Below, one piece after another: positions 28,701-37,279 of a DNA stretch of 64,000 nt. Where the stretch lies: positions 2,352,501 to 2,416,500 of the forward strand of contig NZ_CP088149.1 of assembly GCF_002845275.2 (NCBI RefSeq), read 5' to 3'. Every line of letters starts with the position of its first letter. Position 1 is the first letter of the stretch. Under the pieces are notes generated by a model. That model did no database searches. It worked only from the letters and a program-made list of their open reading frames with translations, and was not told the origin of the DNA. A program made the position numbers and the translations under genes. The stretch comes from Pseudomonas sp. S06B 330 (GTDB taxonomy: Bacteria; Pseudomonadota; Gammaproteobacteria; Pseudomonadales; Pseudomonadaceae).

Positions 28701-29234
28701 GCAGAAACAAGTTTGTGCTATAACACATTTCGTTATTATGATCCGGAAATCGGGCGTTATATCACCCAGGATCCGGTCAGTTTACTCGGGGGTATTAACC
28801 TCTATCAGTATGCGATCAACCCTCTTGGGTGGTTAGATCCACTGGGGTGGGCTGGAAATCCAGCAAACGCTACACATATTACATATGAAGGGATTAAAAA
28901 TGGTAAGCCATATATTGGCTATGCGAGCAAACCAGGATTAGGTCATTCCGCGCAGGATGTTTTGGCGTATCGCTATTCAAATACTGCGCATTTTGATGTT
29001 CCCCCTGAACCATTTTTTGTTGGCGATGGTCAAGCTGGAAAAGATATTGCTCGAGGGTTGGAGCAACGAGTATTTGAAGATAGAGGTGGTCTTGAGGGGA
29101 CTTCAAACAAGCAGAATCCCGTGGGTAAAAATAACCCCAATGGAGCACGGTACCTTGCGGCTGCTGATGAGTATAAAACCTCAAGTGGAAAGGCAAAAGT
29201 TAGCGGAAAAGTTAAAGGAGCGGTATCATGCTGA
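25791..29234 (+). CDS. displaced Rhs core with GIY-YIG-like nuclease tip
   Basis: The 1147-residue frame covers the whole Rhs cage. The last 200 bases before the tip are unlike the other copies ([40 protein letters not shown]), so the exchange point lies further upstream here. The tip after DPVSLLGGINLYQYAINP reads THITYEGIKNGKPYIGYASK, then DIARGLEQRVFEDRGGLEGT, SNKQNPVGKNNPNGARYL. The NGKPYIGYAS block suggests a GIY-YIG-like nuclease; this is moderate confidence. It overlaps the immunity gene by 7 bases. Confidence 0.82.
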   Translation: MPIEWSRFYASDLSVDSMLGRGWVLPWEQSLRRCGSFIYLTDNQGREVPFVTLQPGERIYNPHEQVYLVCTEGGHYLLQTLDNLFFYFGEVPDDDRQVPLQRIENALGHFLHFTRTEQGTLTDISATGGTRVHLHYDHPLGRLTDIKRVVNNQAVETLTQYRYDEQGQLSTVINRNGDTVRSFSYADGVMVTHSNALGLGCHYRWETLGGQPRVVEHWTSDGEHFHFRYDLEGRTSWATDVLGRELEVHYNADHRVIASRDYGGERYAIDLDDNGNMVGLGLPDGNRLSFTYDEFARLLEETDPLGRKIAYEYHHLTTLVTKASYPDGSTWQARYDDKGNLLAETDALGQLTEYLNSDDGLPHTVIDANHKAKYLWWNTLAQVERYQDCSGKSTRYRYDERQHLVAVTDALNQTTTLERKADGEVLRINHPDGSAESFTYNVYGQVLSHADGKGQITRLLRTARGLPSSRQDAKGQRIAYEYDKALRLTALVNENNATYSFAYDASDRLSEEVRVDNLTRRFSYNEGGHLTRVDEIGYGERGERPERSTVFERDAIGRLLAKLNNDARQEYEYDDADRLLSIQRQPTAVGKRLGITEEKLEYTYDLLGRLTQEITSDGALSYEYDPLSNLTTLTLPDGRKVNHLYYGSGHLHQLNLDGQVISDMERDDLHREVYRTQGRLTSCFGYDAMGRKAWQFASTLPAEKLSQVHNAGINTSLLVEHAYNPIHRRYQYDPAGELVRTLDKLRGETKYEYEANGQLHSRDTGSLVSSEEFRYDAAANRLNFNTSQFDKVKDNRIRQWRDQEYSYDAWGNLIEKRSGLSQLQHFSYDAENRLVKAETLINGKLESVGEYRYDSLGRRVAKQSDINGKTEQKRFLWQGLRMLREETPEQSSLYLYEPGSYAPLARVDQAEGEEQKVYYFHTDQIGTPLELTDSEGEIVWQASYRSWGASEQILLNGIEQNLRFQGQYFDAETSLCYNTFRYYDPEIGRYITQDPVSLLGGINLYQYAINPLGWLDPLGWAGNPANATHITYEGIKNGKPYIGYASKPGLGHSAQDVLAYRYSNTAHFDVPPEPFFVGDGQAGKDIARGLEQRVFEDRGGLEGTSNKQNPVGKNNPNGARYLAAADEYKTSSGKAKVSGKVKGAVSC

Positions 29235-29764
29235 GAGCTTTGAAGTGGCAAGAAGATTTGGTTTTAAGTATAAAAGTGGAGGATGGTGTTTTCGCTATCG
29301 CTCAAATGCGAAACAACTATCTTTTAGAAGTGTTCGATGTTTTCAGGGCGGAGGATAACTGGGAAGGTGTCGATCTTAATCGTCTGGATGTCTTGTTCAC
29401 TATCTTTGTGTCAGTGAAAAATATTAAGGGGGTTTTTTCACGCCTGACTACCGAGGCAGAGATTATCCCGAATCAACGGCCTGTCGAAAAACGAATGTTA
29501 TCTGCTATTTTTGGGGCTCCAGGTAATACAGGGGCACGGCTGATTGAGTTGTCGGATGATTACTCAAATATTGGTGCTGAAACTCTCAAAGATTCACTCT
29601 CCCAAAAGGATGATTTGGATCTAATTTATCGTTATGAACTTTGCGGGATGGTCGGCGATCCCGAAAAAATTCTCTCCAGGCTTAAGAAATACCGAGAAAC
29701 TGGTGTTAACTGGGATCCGTCTAAAGAGTTTTTGTTTCCCGGCATCCAGCTACCGTCACGGTAG
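29228..29764 (+). CDS. Imm26-like immunity protein for the GIY-YIG-like tip
   Basis: The 178-residue protein begins MLRALKWQEDLVLSIKVEDG and continues VFAIAQMRNNYLLEVFDVFR, a beta-rich block like that of the Imm26 gene at 37280 (GDYFAIPMDDGRFAISQI). It overlaps the toxin by 7 bases. It is soluble and AT-rich. The family label is by resemblance only. Confidence 0.7.
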   Translation: MLRALKWQEDLVLSIKVEDGVFAIAQMRNNYLLEVFDVFRAEDNWEGVDLNRLDVLFTIFVSVKNIKGVFSRLTTEAEIIPNQRPVEKRMLSAIFGAPGNTGARLIELSDDYSNIGAETLKDSLSQKDDLDLIYRYELCGMVGDPEKILSRLKKYRETGVNWDPSKEFLFPGIQLPSR

Positions 29765-29814
29765 GCTATGACTAGAGTTATGGTGGGCGGTTGCAGGAGC
29801 TGAGTGCAACGCAG

Positions 29815-30021
29815 TTATTGAATTGAAGCTGGAGCATCATGCCGCATAGCCATGGCTTCTTGCATTACTTCGCCCATGACTTCGATCGGGCACTTGAAAT
29901 CGAAGCGCTTACGCGGGCGCATGTTCAGTTGCAGTGCAATGGCGTCGAGTTCTTCTTGGCTATGTACCGACAAGTCTGTGCCCTTAGGGAAATCCTGAAG
30001 AAGACTTCCTGATTTTGGCAA
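29815..30021 (-). pseudogene. IS30-family transposase C-terminal remnant
   Basis: On the minus strand SGSLLQDFPKGTDLSVHSQE, then ELDAIALQLNMRPRKRFDFK, and a tail ending APASIQ match the end of IS30 transposases (compare NGLLRQYFPKGTDISVYTQD in the complete IS at 60690). Only about 65 residues remain and the catalytic part is gone. It is a different IS30 lineage from the complete copy. Confidence 0.8.
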
Positions 30022-30052
30022 AATGCCCGGACTCCACCCGCCGAGTTTTCCG

Positions 30053-30143
30053 ATGAAGCAAAATGACCTTCGCCGATGCCGAGTACGCCGGCAAGCGTAA
30101 GCAGACCCGCAAAGAGTTGTTCCTGATCGAGATGATTGGTATA
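30053..30143 (+). pseudogene. IS5-family transposase N-terminal remnant
   Basis: ATGAAGCAAAATGACC followed by the frame TFADAEYAGKRKQTRKELFL is the typical beginning of an IS5-type transposase (MKQMTFADAEY). An extra A in CAAAATG shifts the frame after three codons. The sequence ends after about 26 residues, next to the IS30 remnant and the broken immunity gene. Confidence 0.7.
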
Positions 30144-30177
30144 GGGGTAAAACAAAAACTGGGGCAGGAGGTTGCTC

Positions 30178-30686
30178 GTGAAATTTGAGTGTGAAGTTAA
30201 TGTTGATTTTAATGGAATTGTTATGTTCGACTTTCCTGGGGTTCAAATGATTTTCCCAGGAGGAATAGCTGAAGGTGATAATATTCTAGAATCTTTCACC
30301 TCCACTGATAAAGGGGATGAGGTTTTAGATGCTGGTCTTGCGTGGCCAATTATGGGGGTTGATGATGGAGGGTATCGTATAAGGATTTTTTGTAATGAAA
30401 AGCCAGTAGAGGTTGAGCGAAAAATTATATTTGAGGATAAGTTTTTTACTTAAATGTTATAGATACTTTGTATGTGGCTGATATGGCGGTATTTTGGGAC
30501 TGGGAGGATTATACAGGCTGGATCGAAACCCCTGTGCCTAAGGGGAAGTATCAGGGAGTAGTAGCCGGCGTACACACTTACGACGAGGTTGGGGATGTTC
30601 ACTATGGTTTTGATGTAGTGCTGCTTTCTGTGCCTGATGAGATTGCTCGAACGGTTGAACCGCGCTCCGACTCCAGGCTGGTTTGA
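30178..30686 (+). pseudogene. frameshifted immunity gene
   Basis: The first frame (GTG at 30178, AGGAGG 6 bases upstream) reads VKFECEVNVDFNGIVMFDFP and stops at 30453. A second frame continues YLNVIDTLYVADMAVFWDWE up to 30686. They meet in the T run of AAGTTTTTTACTT, so a one- or two-base change split one protein of about 165 residues. No toxin tip remains upstream. The family is not recognised with confidence. Confidence 0.6.
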
Positions 30687-30698
30687 GCCTTACTTGCT

Positions 30699-32258
30699 TT
30701 GCCAGACACGCACAAACTCAACCACCTGACCTGTACTACGACAGCGGCCACCAGCCAGTTCAAGTTCGACTGTCAACTGTTCAGCGATTTGGATCGCGAT
30801 GACCTGCATCGCGAGGTGTATCGCACCCAGGGTAAGCTCACCAGTTGCTTCGGTTATGACGCGATGGGGCGCAAGGCTTGGCAGTTCGCCTCGAACTTAC
30901 CTGCCGAAAAGCTTTCGCAGGTGCATAACGCCGGGATTAATACCTCGTTGCTGGTGGAGCATGCGTACAACCCGATACACCGGCGTTATCAGTACGACCC
31001 GGCGGGTGAACTGGTACGCACGCTGGACAAGTTGCGCGGCGAAATCAAGTACGAGTACGAGGCCAACGGTCAATTACATAGCCGCGATACCGGTTCGCTG
31101 GTGAGTAGTGAGGAATTCCGCTACGACGCCGCGGCGAACCGACTGAACTTCAACACCAGCCAGTTCGACAAGGTCAAGGACAACCGCATCAGGCAGTGGC
31201 GTGATCAGGAATACAGGTACGATGTCTGGGGTAACCTGATCGAAAAGCGCTCGGGGCACAGCAAGCTGCAAAGCTTTGCCTATGACTGCTAAAACCGCCT
31301 GGTCCGGGCGCAAACGCTGGTCGAGGGCAAGCTGCAGAGTACGGGTGAGTATCGCTACGACAGCCTCGGACGGCGGGTGGCCAAGCAGTCGGATATCAAC
31401 GGCAAAACTGAGCAGAAGCGCTTTCTTTGGCAAGGGCTGCGGATGCTGCGGGAGGAGACGCCGGAGCAGAGCAGTTTGTACCTCTATGAGCCGGGTAGCT
31501 ATGCGCCGCTGGCGCGTGTCGACCAGGTGGAGGGCGAAGAGCAAAAGCTATATTACTTCCATACCGATCAGATCGGTACGCCGCTGGAGATGACCGACAG
31601 GGAGGGGGAGATTGTCTGGCAGGCGACGTATCGGTCTTGGGGCACGATAGAGCGGCTGGTGGTCAATGAAGTTGAGCAGAACCTGAGATTTCAGGGGCAG
31701 TACTTTGATGACGAGACTGGACTGCACTACAACACGTTTCGGTATTACGATCCGGAGGTGGGAAGGTTTGTGACACAAGACCCAATTGGTCTTAGCGGTG
31801 GTGTGAATTTCTACCAGTATGCACCGAGTGCTGTTACATGGATTGACCCTTGGGGATTAGCCTTCAAAAGCGTAAACTTTGAAGGCTCACCTGATCTTTT
31901 TCCTATATCAGGGAACCAAAAAAATATTGTCACAATCCAACTACAAGGTTCCAGAGGTAGAGATTTTACCGAGGCTTTCAAACAAGCTGGGTTGACGAAG
32001 GCCCAAGTCAAGAGGGTCGGCAAATACACATGGCACCATTTGGATGACTTTGATCCAATGACAGGAAAAGGAACTATGCAGTTGATTACCCAGTCGGCGC
32101 ATGAGGCATCTTTGCCGCATACGGGGTCTGTAGCTCAATTTGAGAAACATTTTGGCCTATCGTCAGGGGCTTACGGAACATCGGAAGCAGTGGCGATCTC
32201 GCAAGATAAAGACTGGCTTAAAGGTCGGCCCCAGATAACGACTTCCACTACATGTTGA
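30699..32258 (+). pseudogene. displaced Rhs C-terminal segment with WHH nuclease tip (one in-frame stop)
   Basis: The first 100 bases are a diverged Rhs sequence; from about 30795 the match to the head gene is close. TAA at 31290 replaces GAG/GAA, after which the same frame continues to 32258. After DPIGLSGGVNFYQYAPSA the tip has KYTWHHLDDFDPMTGKGTMQ and LITQSAHEASLPHTGSV, the WHH subclass of HNH/Endo VII nucleases. The downstream part (from 31377) is 293 residues and could only be expressed after repair or swap. Confidence 0.85.
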
Positions 32259-32273
32259 GAGTTGAGAGCGAAT

Positions 32274-32759
32274 ATGTTTAAGCTTTTGAAATCGGATTCG
32301 CCAGTCACTGAAGCTGATATTGAAGCACTTGAGATTAATATCGGATTTAAATTGCCTGCAGATTTTAAAGATTTTTATATGGATTTTAACGGGGGTTCTC
32401 CGAGTCGCGAATTTTGGGCCGAAGATGAGGATTTTGAGCCAATAAGGGTAGAGGATTTTAAAAGTATATCGCGTATCGGTGCGTCAGATGGTTGCGAAAC
32501 TAAATATATAGGTGGTTGTTACAGGTTGATGCAGGAAAAAAAAGTATTGCCGCGGCAGTTGGTGCCATTTGCAAATGATGAGGCAGGTAATTTTATATGC
32601 ATCGAAAAGGATTCGGGCAGAATTATTTATTTCGCAGTTGATGTCTTTCAGCCTGATATTGACATGCACCTTAATCACCTCAATGCTCAGAGGCATATGT
32701 CGGACTCTTTTGGTGAGTTTATAGAGTCCCTAGTCGATGAGGATGAGGTCGACTTTTGA
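32274..32759 (+). CDS. SUKH (SMI1/KNR4) immunity protein for the WHH tip
   Basis: The 161-residue protein has the SUKH core IEALEINIGFKLPADFKDFY followed by MDFNGGSPSREFW, and a later LVPFANDEAGNFICIEKDSG block. WHH toxins are commonly paired with SUKH immunity. It starts 15 bp after the toxin stop; the ATG at 32274 is preferred over a TTG at 32262. Soluble. Confidence 0.85.
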   Translation: MFKLLKSDSPVTEADIEALEINIGFKLPADFKDFYMDFNGGSPSREFWAEDEDFEPIRVEDFKSISRIGASDGCETKYIGGCYRLMQEKKVLPRQLVPFANDEAGNFICIEKDSGRIIYFAVDVFQPDIDMHLNHLNAQRHMSDSFGEFIESLVDEDEVDF

Positions 32760-32787
32760 CGCGTAGTCGCACAATGTTGGTGTGGTC

Positions 32788-33213
32788 TCTACGGCGAGCT
32801 GAGTCAGCTGAATGCGGTCATCTTGGTAACTGCAACGTTGTGCACAGCTTCAGTTACGCAGTGGGCATGATGCTGACCCAGAATAAAAACAGGAACACAC
32901 TTATGACCTGCTGGACCGGCAGACTCAGGAAATCATTCCGATGGAGCACTGAGTTACGAGTACGACCCGCTCAGCAACCTGGCCACGCTGACCTTGCCGG
33001 ATGGGCGCAAGGTCAACCATCTGTATTACGGCAGTGGCCACCTGTACCAGTTGAACCTGGATGGCCAGGTGATCAGCGACATGGAGCGCGATGACCTGTA
33101 CCGCGAGATCTATGGCACTCAGGGCAGACTGAACTGATCGGAAAACGCTCGGGGCATAGCAAACTCCAGAGCTTCAGCTATGGCTGCGGGAACCGTCTGG
33201 ACCAGGCGCCAAA
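32788..33213 (+). pseudogene. degraded Rhs remnants, two ages
   Basis: 32788-32895 is a strongly diverged copy of the Rhs region around GQLSTVINRNGD and SFSYADGVMVTHSN. 32917-33137 is a close but frame-broken copy around SYEYDPLSNLTTLTLPDG. 33137-33213 is another short Rhs piece (GKRSGHSKLQSFSYGC). None is translatable across its length. Confidence 0.75.
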
Positions 33214-33496
33214 TGGTGCAAGTAACGGCTCTGCACTGCGTATAACTTCTGCTGAATCCTTAGCAACTGGCAAACCATTACATAGTGGTGGGCATCTCGG
33301 GTCGTATTTTGACGCTGCACGTAATAGGTTAGCTCTCTCAGAACAGAAAATTGGAAATCTCACTACGGCTTCCGATAAGCAAATTCTCGGAAAAATCAGA
33401 GCAGTTGAGCGAAGTATGAGAATAAGCTTAGGCGCGGATGTGCTACGCCTACAGAATACCGACCCAAGACCCAAAGGTACTCGGTCAACTTGTTAA
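33214..33496 (+). pseudogene. toxin C-terminal remnant, class unclear
   Basis: The frame reads GASNGSALRITSAESLATGK, then GHLGSYFDAARNRLALSEQK and SMRISLGADVLRLQNTDPRP, and stops 9 bp before an immunity start. It lacks the Rhs cleavage motif and any start codon. It is the C-terminal part of a toxin, possibly an HNH-type nuclease; I cannot name the family. Confidence 0.6.
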
Positions 33497-33505
33497 GGAG
33501 AGGCT

Positions 33506-34087
33506 ATGAAATATTATATTCTTCGTCATGAGGACGTTAGTGGTGAATTCATCGATGGTGAGGTTAGCTTTCACCCGTCGATTGAAGGCTACTACCAAAT
33601 TGGAAAAAGCGTGGTGTCAGCCGGTACGGTGGTAAAAGTTAAGCTGGATAAGCCAATAAAAAAAATGAATAGTGATTTTTTCTTCACCACATCGGGTGCT
33701 TTTTTTGTTTCAGATAAAATGAGGAAGGTTCTTGAAAAGCATCGTACTCTGGCCGAATTCTATGATGCCGATATTCAATATTTTGGAGGGAGGGGTGTTG
33801 AGGGGGAATATTATTTCATTCACGTCAGTTGTAAGATTCCATGCTTTGATTATTTAAATTCGGAGTACTCTGGAAAGACAATGATTCTTGATAGGATTAG
33901 TAAAGGCGAGCTTTCGTCTGATTATAGCGTGAGAGGTATAAAGAAGATGAGGGTGGTGGAAGGCGAGACGTTGGGGTTGGATTTTTTCTTTGTTGAAAAT
34001 GTTATATGGGTTGATCCTATTGTGACGGAGTCTGTTGTGGTGTCCGCTAAGGCGGAAAAGTTAAATTTGAATATTGAAGAGATTTAG
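33506..34087 (+). CDS. immunity protein (DUF1629/Imm11-like, tentative)
   Basis: The 193-residue protein (MKYYILRHEDVSGEFIDGEV) has AAGGAG before its ATG. It contains YADIQYFGG-type and VDPIVTESVVVSAKAEKLNL segments, similar in layout to DUF1629/Imm11-type proteins. It follows the toxin remnant by 9 bp, so it is the surviving partner of that toxin. The family call is tentative. Confidence 0.6.
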   Translation: MKYYILRHEDVSGEFIDGEVSFHPSIEGYYQIGKSVVSAGTVVKVKLDKPIKKMNSDFFFTTSGAFFVSDKMRKVLEKHRTLAEFYDADIQYFGGRGVEGEYYFIHVSCKIPCFDYLNSEYSGKTMILDRISKGELSSDYSVRGIKKMRVVEGETLGLDFFFVENVIWVDPIVTESVVVSAKAEKLNLNIEEI

Positions 34088-34425
34088 GCTTAATGGAGGT
34101 GGTTTTTATATTTTAAGAGCTATTTGTTGCGGTTTCTGGCGAACGAGGCGAGCGTCCAGAGCGCAGTACGATATTTGAACGCGATGCGATTGGCCGCCTG
34201 CTGGCCAGGCTCAACAACGATGCACGGCAGCAGTATGAGTACGACGACGCTGATCGACTGCTGAGCATTCAGCGCCAACCAACCGCTGTTGGCAAGCGAT
34301 TAGGTATCAGTGAAGAAAGGCTCGACTACACCTACGACCTGCTGGGCCGGCTGACTCAGGAAATCACTTCCGATGGAGCACTGAGTTACGCGTACGACCC
34401 GCTCAGCAACCTGACCACGCTGACC

Positions 34426-35976
34426 TTGCCGGACGGACGCAAGGTCAATCATTTGTATTACGGCAGTGGCCACCTGCACCAGTTGAACCTGGATGGCCAG
34501 GTGATCAGCGACATGGAGCGCGATGACCTGCACCGCGAGGTGTATCGCACCCAAGGCAGGCTAACCAGTTGCTTCGGTTATGACGCGATGGGGCGCAAGG
34601 CGTGGCAGTTTGCTTCGACCTTACCTGCCGACAAGCTCTCACAAGTGCACAATGCCGGCATCACCACCTCATTGCTGGTGGAGCATGCATACAACCCGAT
34701 TCACCGGCGTTATCAGTACGACCCGGCCGGGGAATTGGTGCGCACGCTGGACAAGTTGCGCGGCGAAATCAAGTACGAGTACGAGGCCAACGGTCAATTA
34801 CATAGCCGCGATACCGGTTCGCTGGTGAGTAGTGAGGAGTTCCGTTACGACGCCGCGGCCAACCGGTTGAACTTCAATACCAGCCAGTTTGACAAGGTCA
34901 AGGACAACCGCATCAGGCAGTGGCGTGATCAGGAATACAGCTACGATGCCTGGGGCAATCTGATCGAGAAACGCAGCGGTCTGAGCCAGTTGCAGCACTT
35001 CAGATATGACGCTGAAAACCGTTTGGTCAAAGCGGAGACACTGATCAACGGCAAGCTCGAAAGTGTGGGTGAGTATCGCTACGACAGCCTTGGGCGGCGG
35101 GTGGCGAAGCAGTCGGAGATCAACGGCAAAACTGAGCAGAAGCGCTTTCTTTGGCAAGGCCTGCGGATGCTGCGGGAGGAGACGCCGGAGCAGAGCAGTT
35201 TGTACCTCTACGAGCCGGGTAGCTATGCGCCGCTGGCGCGTGTCGATCAGGCGGAGGGCGAAGAGCAAAAGCTGTATTACTTCCATACCGACCAGATCGG
35301 CACGCCGCTGGAGCTGACCGACAGCGAGGGGGAGATCGTCTGGCAGGCGACGTATCGGTCCTGGGGGACGATTGAGCAGCTGACGGTCAATGAAGTTGAG
35401 CAGAACCTGAGGTTTCAGGGGCAGTACTTTGACGACGAGACTGGACTGCACTACAACACGTTTCGGTACTACGATCCGGAGGTGGGGCGGTTTATCACCC
35501 AGGACCCAATCGGGCTGCGGGGCGGAGCTAATTTTTATGCCTATGTGCCTACCCCGACGCTTTGGATTGACCCGTTGGGTTGGGTACCATGGGAGAAAAA
35601 TGGCTTTGAAAGCTGGTTTAATAGTGCTTCAGTCCAAGATGTCATTGATAACAAAAAGGGAGTGGAGGAGGCGCTTCGAAAACCTGGCGGGAAACATGAG
35701 ATGTTCCCGGTTTCGATTGCCTCCAAGGCAAGGGAGCTTAGTTTTACTGCCCAAGAACTCAAGGAAATGACCGTGCCTACTAAAGATATTACTTTTGTCG
35801 GCGTAACTGATAGGCATGGCAATCCAGTGCCTGATGGCCCGCACCACGGAAGTAGCGCAGGTAGAAATTTCCATAATAAACTTATAAAGGACTTGGTTAA
35901 GACCAAGAGTAAGGCTGAAGCGTTGAGTGTCATTGATACACACCATCGTAATCACATGAAATTGGGGTCTTGTTAA
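34426..35976 (+). CDS. displaced Rhs C-terminal segment with unclassified His-rich tip
   Basis: The Rhs homology and open frame extend back to 34138 (GERGERPERSTIFERD) without a start codon; 34426 is an internal TTG. The 516-residue frame ends with DPIGLRGGANFYAYVPTP and a tip of about 140 residues: GGKHEMFPVSIASKARELSF, then GPHHGSSAGRNFHNKLIKDL and VIDTHHRNHMKLGSC. Several HH and NH pairs suggest a metal-dependent nuclease, which is inference. The cage is nearly identical to 21640 and 25791. Confidence 0.8.
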   Translation: MPDGRKVNHLYYGSGHLHQLNLDGQVISDMERDDLHREVYRTQGRLTSCFGYDAMGRKAWQFASTLPADKLSQVHNAGITTSLLVEHAYNPIHRRYQYDPAGELVRTLDKLRGEIKYEYEANGQLHSRDTGSLVSSEEFRYDAAANRLNFNTSQFDKVKDNRIRQWRDQEYSYDAWGNLIEKRSGLSQLQHFRYDAENRLVKAETLINGKLESVGEYRYDSLGRRVAKQSEINGKTEQKRFLWQGLRMLREETPEQSSLYLYEPGSYAPLARVDQAEGEEQKLYYFHTDQIGTPLELTDSEGEIVWQATYRSWGTIEQLTVNEVEQNLRFQGQYFDDETGLHYNTFRYYDPEVGRFITQDPIGLRGGANFYAYVPTPTLWIDPLGWVPWEKNGFESWFNSASVQDVIDNKKGVEEALRKPGGKHEMFPVSIASKARELSFTAQELKEMTVPTKDITFVGVTDRHGNPVPDGPHHGSSAGRNFHNKLIKDLVKTKSKAEALSVIDTHHRNHMKLGSC

Positions 35977-36387
35977 ATGGATATTTATGATATCGAGCGC
36001 TATGAAAAAGTGCATGTATGGGTGGGTACTAATTTTTCCCCGGAACCTGTATATCTCAAATATTTCGAGTTGGACTACTCTGTGGATATGGATGATCCCG
36101 CATATAAAGTCTGTGAATTTTGTCAGGATCTCGGAATAAAATGGTATGATGAGGACTTTATTGGGATCATTCCCAGGAAAACTCAAGAAGTGAGTTTGGA
36201 TGAGCTCCTCAAGGAGTCATCTGTTGATTCTAGTGAGTTGTTGGATGTTAAAGCTGAATGCATAAGGCTGGGCATAGCCAAAGCCAATGCTATATTTTGG
36301 TATTCTGATGGGGGGGTTGTTGTGCCTCGGCCATTTAAAACTAGTTATAATGGGTTGACGTACATTGGTTTATTTGAGGGTAACTGA
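35977..36387 (+). CDS. Imm22-like immunity protein
   Basis: The 136-residue protein starts directly after the toxin TAA. It contains KVHVWVGTNFSPEPVYLKYF, then DYSVDMDDPAYKVCEFCQDL and GIKWYDEDFIGII, the WVG...YF..DY and WYDEDF pattern of Imm22. It is acidic and soluble. Confidence 0.78.
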   Translation: MDIYDIERYEKVHVWVGTNFSPEPVYLKYFELDYSVDMDDPAYKVCEFCQDLGIKWYDEDFIGIIPRKTQEVSLDELLKESSVDSSELLDVKAECIRLGIAKANAIFWYSDGGVVVPRPFKTSYNGLTYIGLFEGN

Positions 36388-36498
36388 TAGTGTTAATTGC
36401 AATTGCCGCATCAAAGGTCGATTGATGCTCTGGAATTCTGGGTGATGGCAACTAACCTTAGCCTGAATTAAAAGGGGCGGCAATTCGGGGTGTAGTTG

Positions 36499-36678
36499 AT
36501 GAATGCAAGCAATGTTCGGTACATAACAGTCAACGACTCAAGAATAGTTGCTGGCGGGGAGCTGGAAATTGGCGGGGATAGAGTCTCTGTAAGTGACTTT
36601 GATTTTGGGCAGTTTGCTAGCCAGCAGCGTAGAGTTTTAATCGGTTGGTGTAGTGAGGCAGCAAAAGTAAAGTATTGA
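36499..36678 (+). CDS. small hypothetical ORF, doubtful
   Basis: A 59-residue frame (MNASNVRYITVNDSRIVAGG) with beta-type composition sits between the Imm22 gene and an IS5 remnant. The upstream GGGGTG is a poor ribosome site. It may be the scrap of an immunity gene. The neighbouring 36388-36498 shows nothing else. Confidence 0.25.
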   Translation: MNASNVRYITVNDSRIVAGGELEIGGDRVSVSDFDFGQFASQQRRVLIGWCSEAAKVKY

Positions 36679-36772
36679 GCTGCTGTACGTAGTAGGCCAG
36701 TTTCCTGTAAGACCATGCCTCTCACTATTAGCAGGTCCGGGCCTGTTGTGCTCGATATTGGATCTGAGAAGC

Positions 36773-37206
36773 TAGGCTCTGTACGAGATCCCGAAAAACT
36801 CAATCGGCGTCCCTCGGAAGCTGAAATTTTGTAGAGTTTCCATCCATCTACGGAAAGGAATCCTGTGATGGCAAAGCGTTATGAACTCTCGGATGAGGCC
36901 TGGGCTGTGGTTGCTGATCCCCTCACCGAAACCCATTGCCGGGGGCGGCCCCGCCTGAGCGACCGCCTGATGCTCGATGGCGTGCTCTAGGTGCTCCGCT
37001 CAGGTGCTGCGTGGCGAGATATGCCGGAACGCTTCGGCCCCTGGTCAACAGTGTATTAACGGTTTCGGGGCTGGCGAAACCAGGGGACATTCGATCAGAT
37101 GCTCAAACGCTTGCACTTGAGATTGAATGAGCAAGGCTTTATCGATTTGCAAACCTGGATGATCGACTCAACCGCAGTATGCGCAACCCGAGCCTCATCT
37201 GGCGCC
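36773..37206 (+). pseudogene. IS5-family (IS427-like) element, truncated and degraded
   Basis: The left end TAGGCTCTGTACGAGATCC resembles the ends of the MITE-like repeats at 43294 and 63785. The transposase frame from 36868 reads MAKRYELSDEAWAVVADPLT, has TAG in place of a sense codon near 36988 and TAA near 37057, then NQGTFDQMLKRLHLRLNEQG and MIDSTAVCATRASSGAG. It stops abruptly in Rhs sequence at about 37206. The C-terminal half and right end are missing. Confidence 0.75.
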
Positions 37207-37266
37207 GGGTGGCCAAGCAGTCGGAGATCAGATGCTTTGGCCAAAATGAAAGGTCTAGGTTTGTGA
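37206..37266 (+). pseudogene. Rhs microfragment fused to toxin tail remnant, copy 2
   Basis: GGGTGGCCAAGCAGTCGGAG (Rhs, RVAKQSEI) joins at about 37228 to a frame SDALAKMKGLGL then stop. The toxin tail matches 25199-25240. The Rhs part ends exactly at the sequence used as deletion junction in three other units. Confidence 0.65.
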
Positions 37267-37279
37267 GTGGAGGGTGTCT

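Noticed and set aside
8124..35976. Repeated near-identical blocks as a CRISPR or tandem-repeat array.
   Set aside because: The blocks are long coding Rhs segments with variable borders, not short repeats with spacers.
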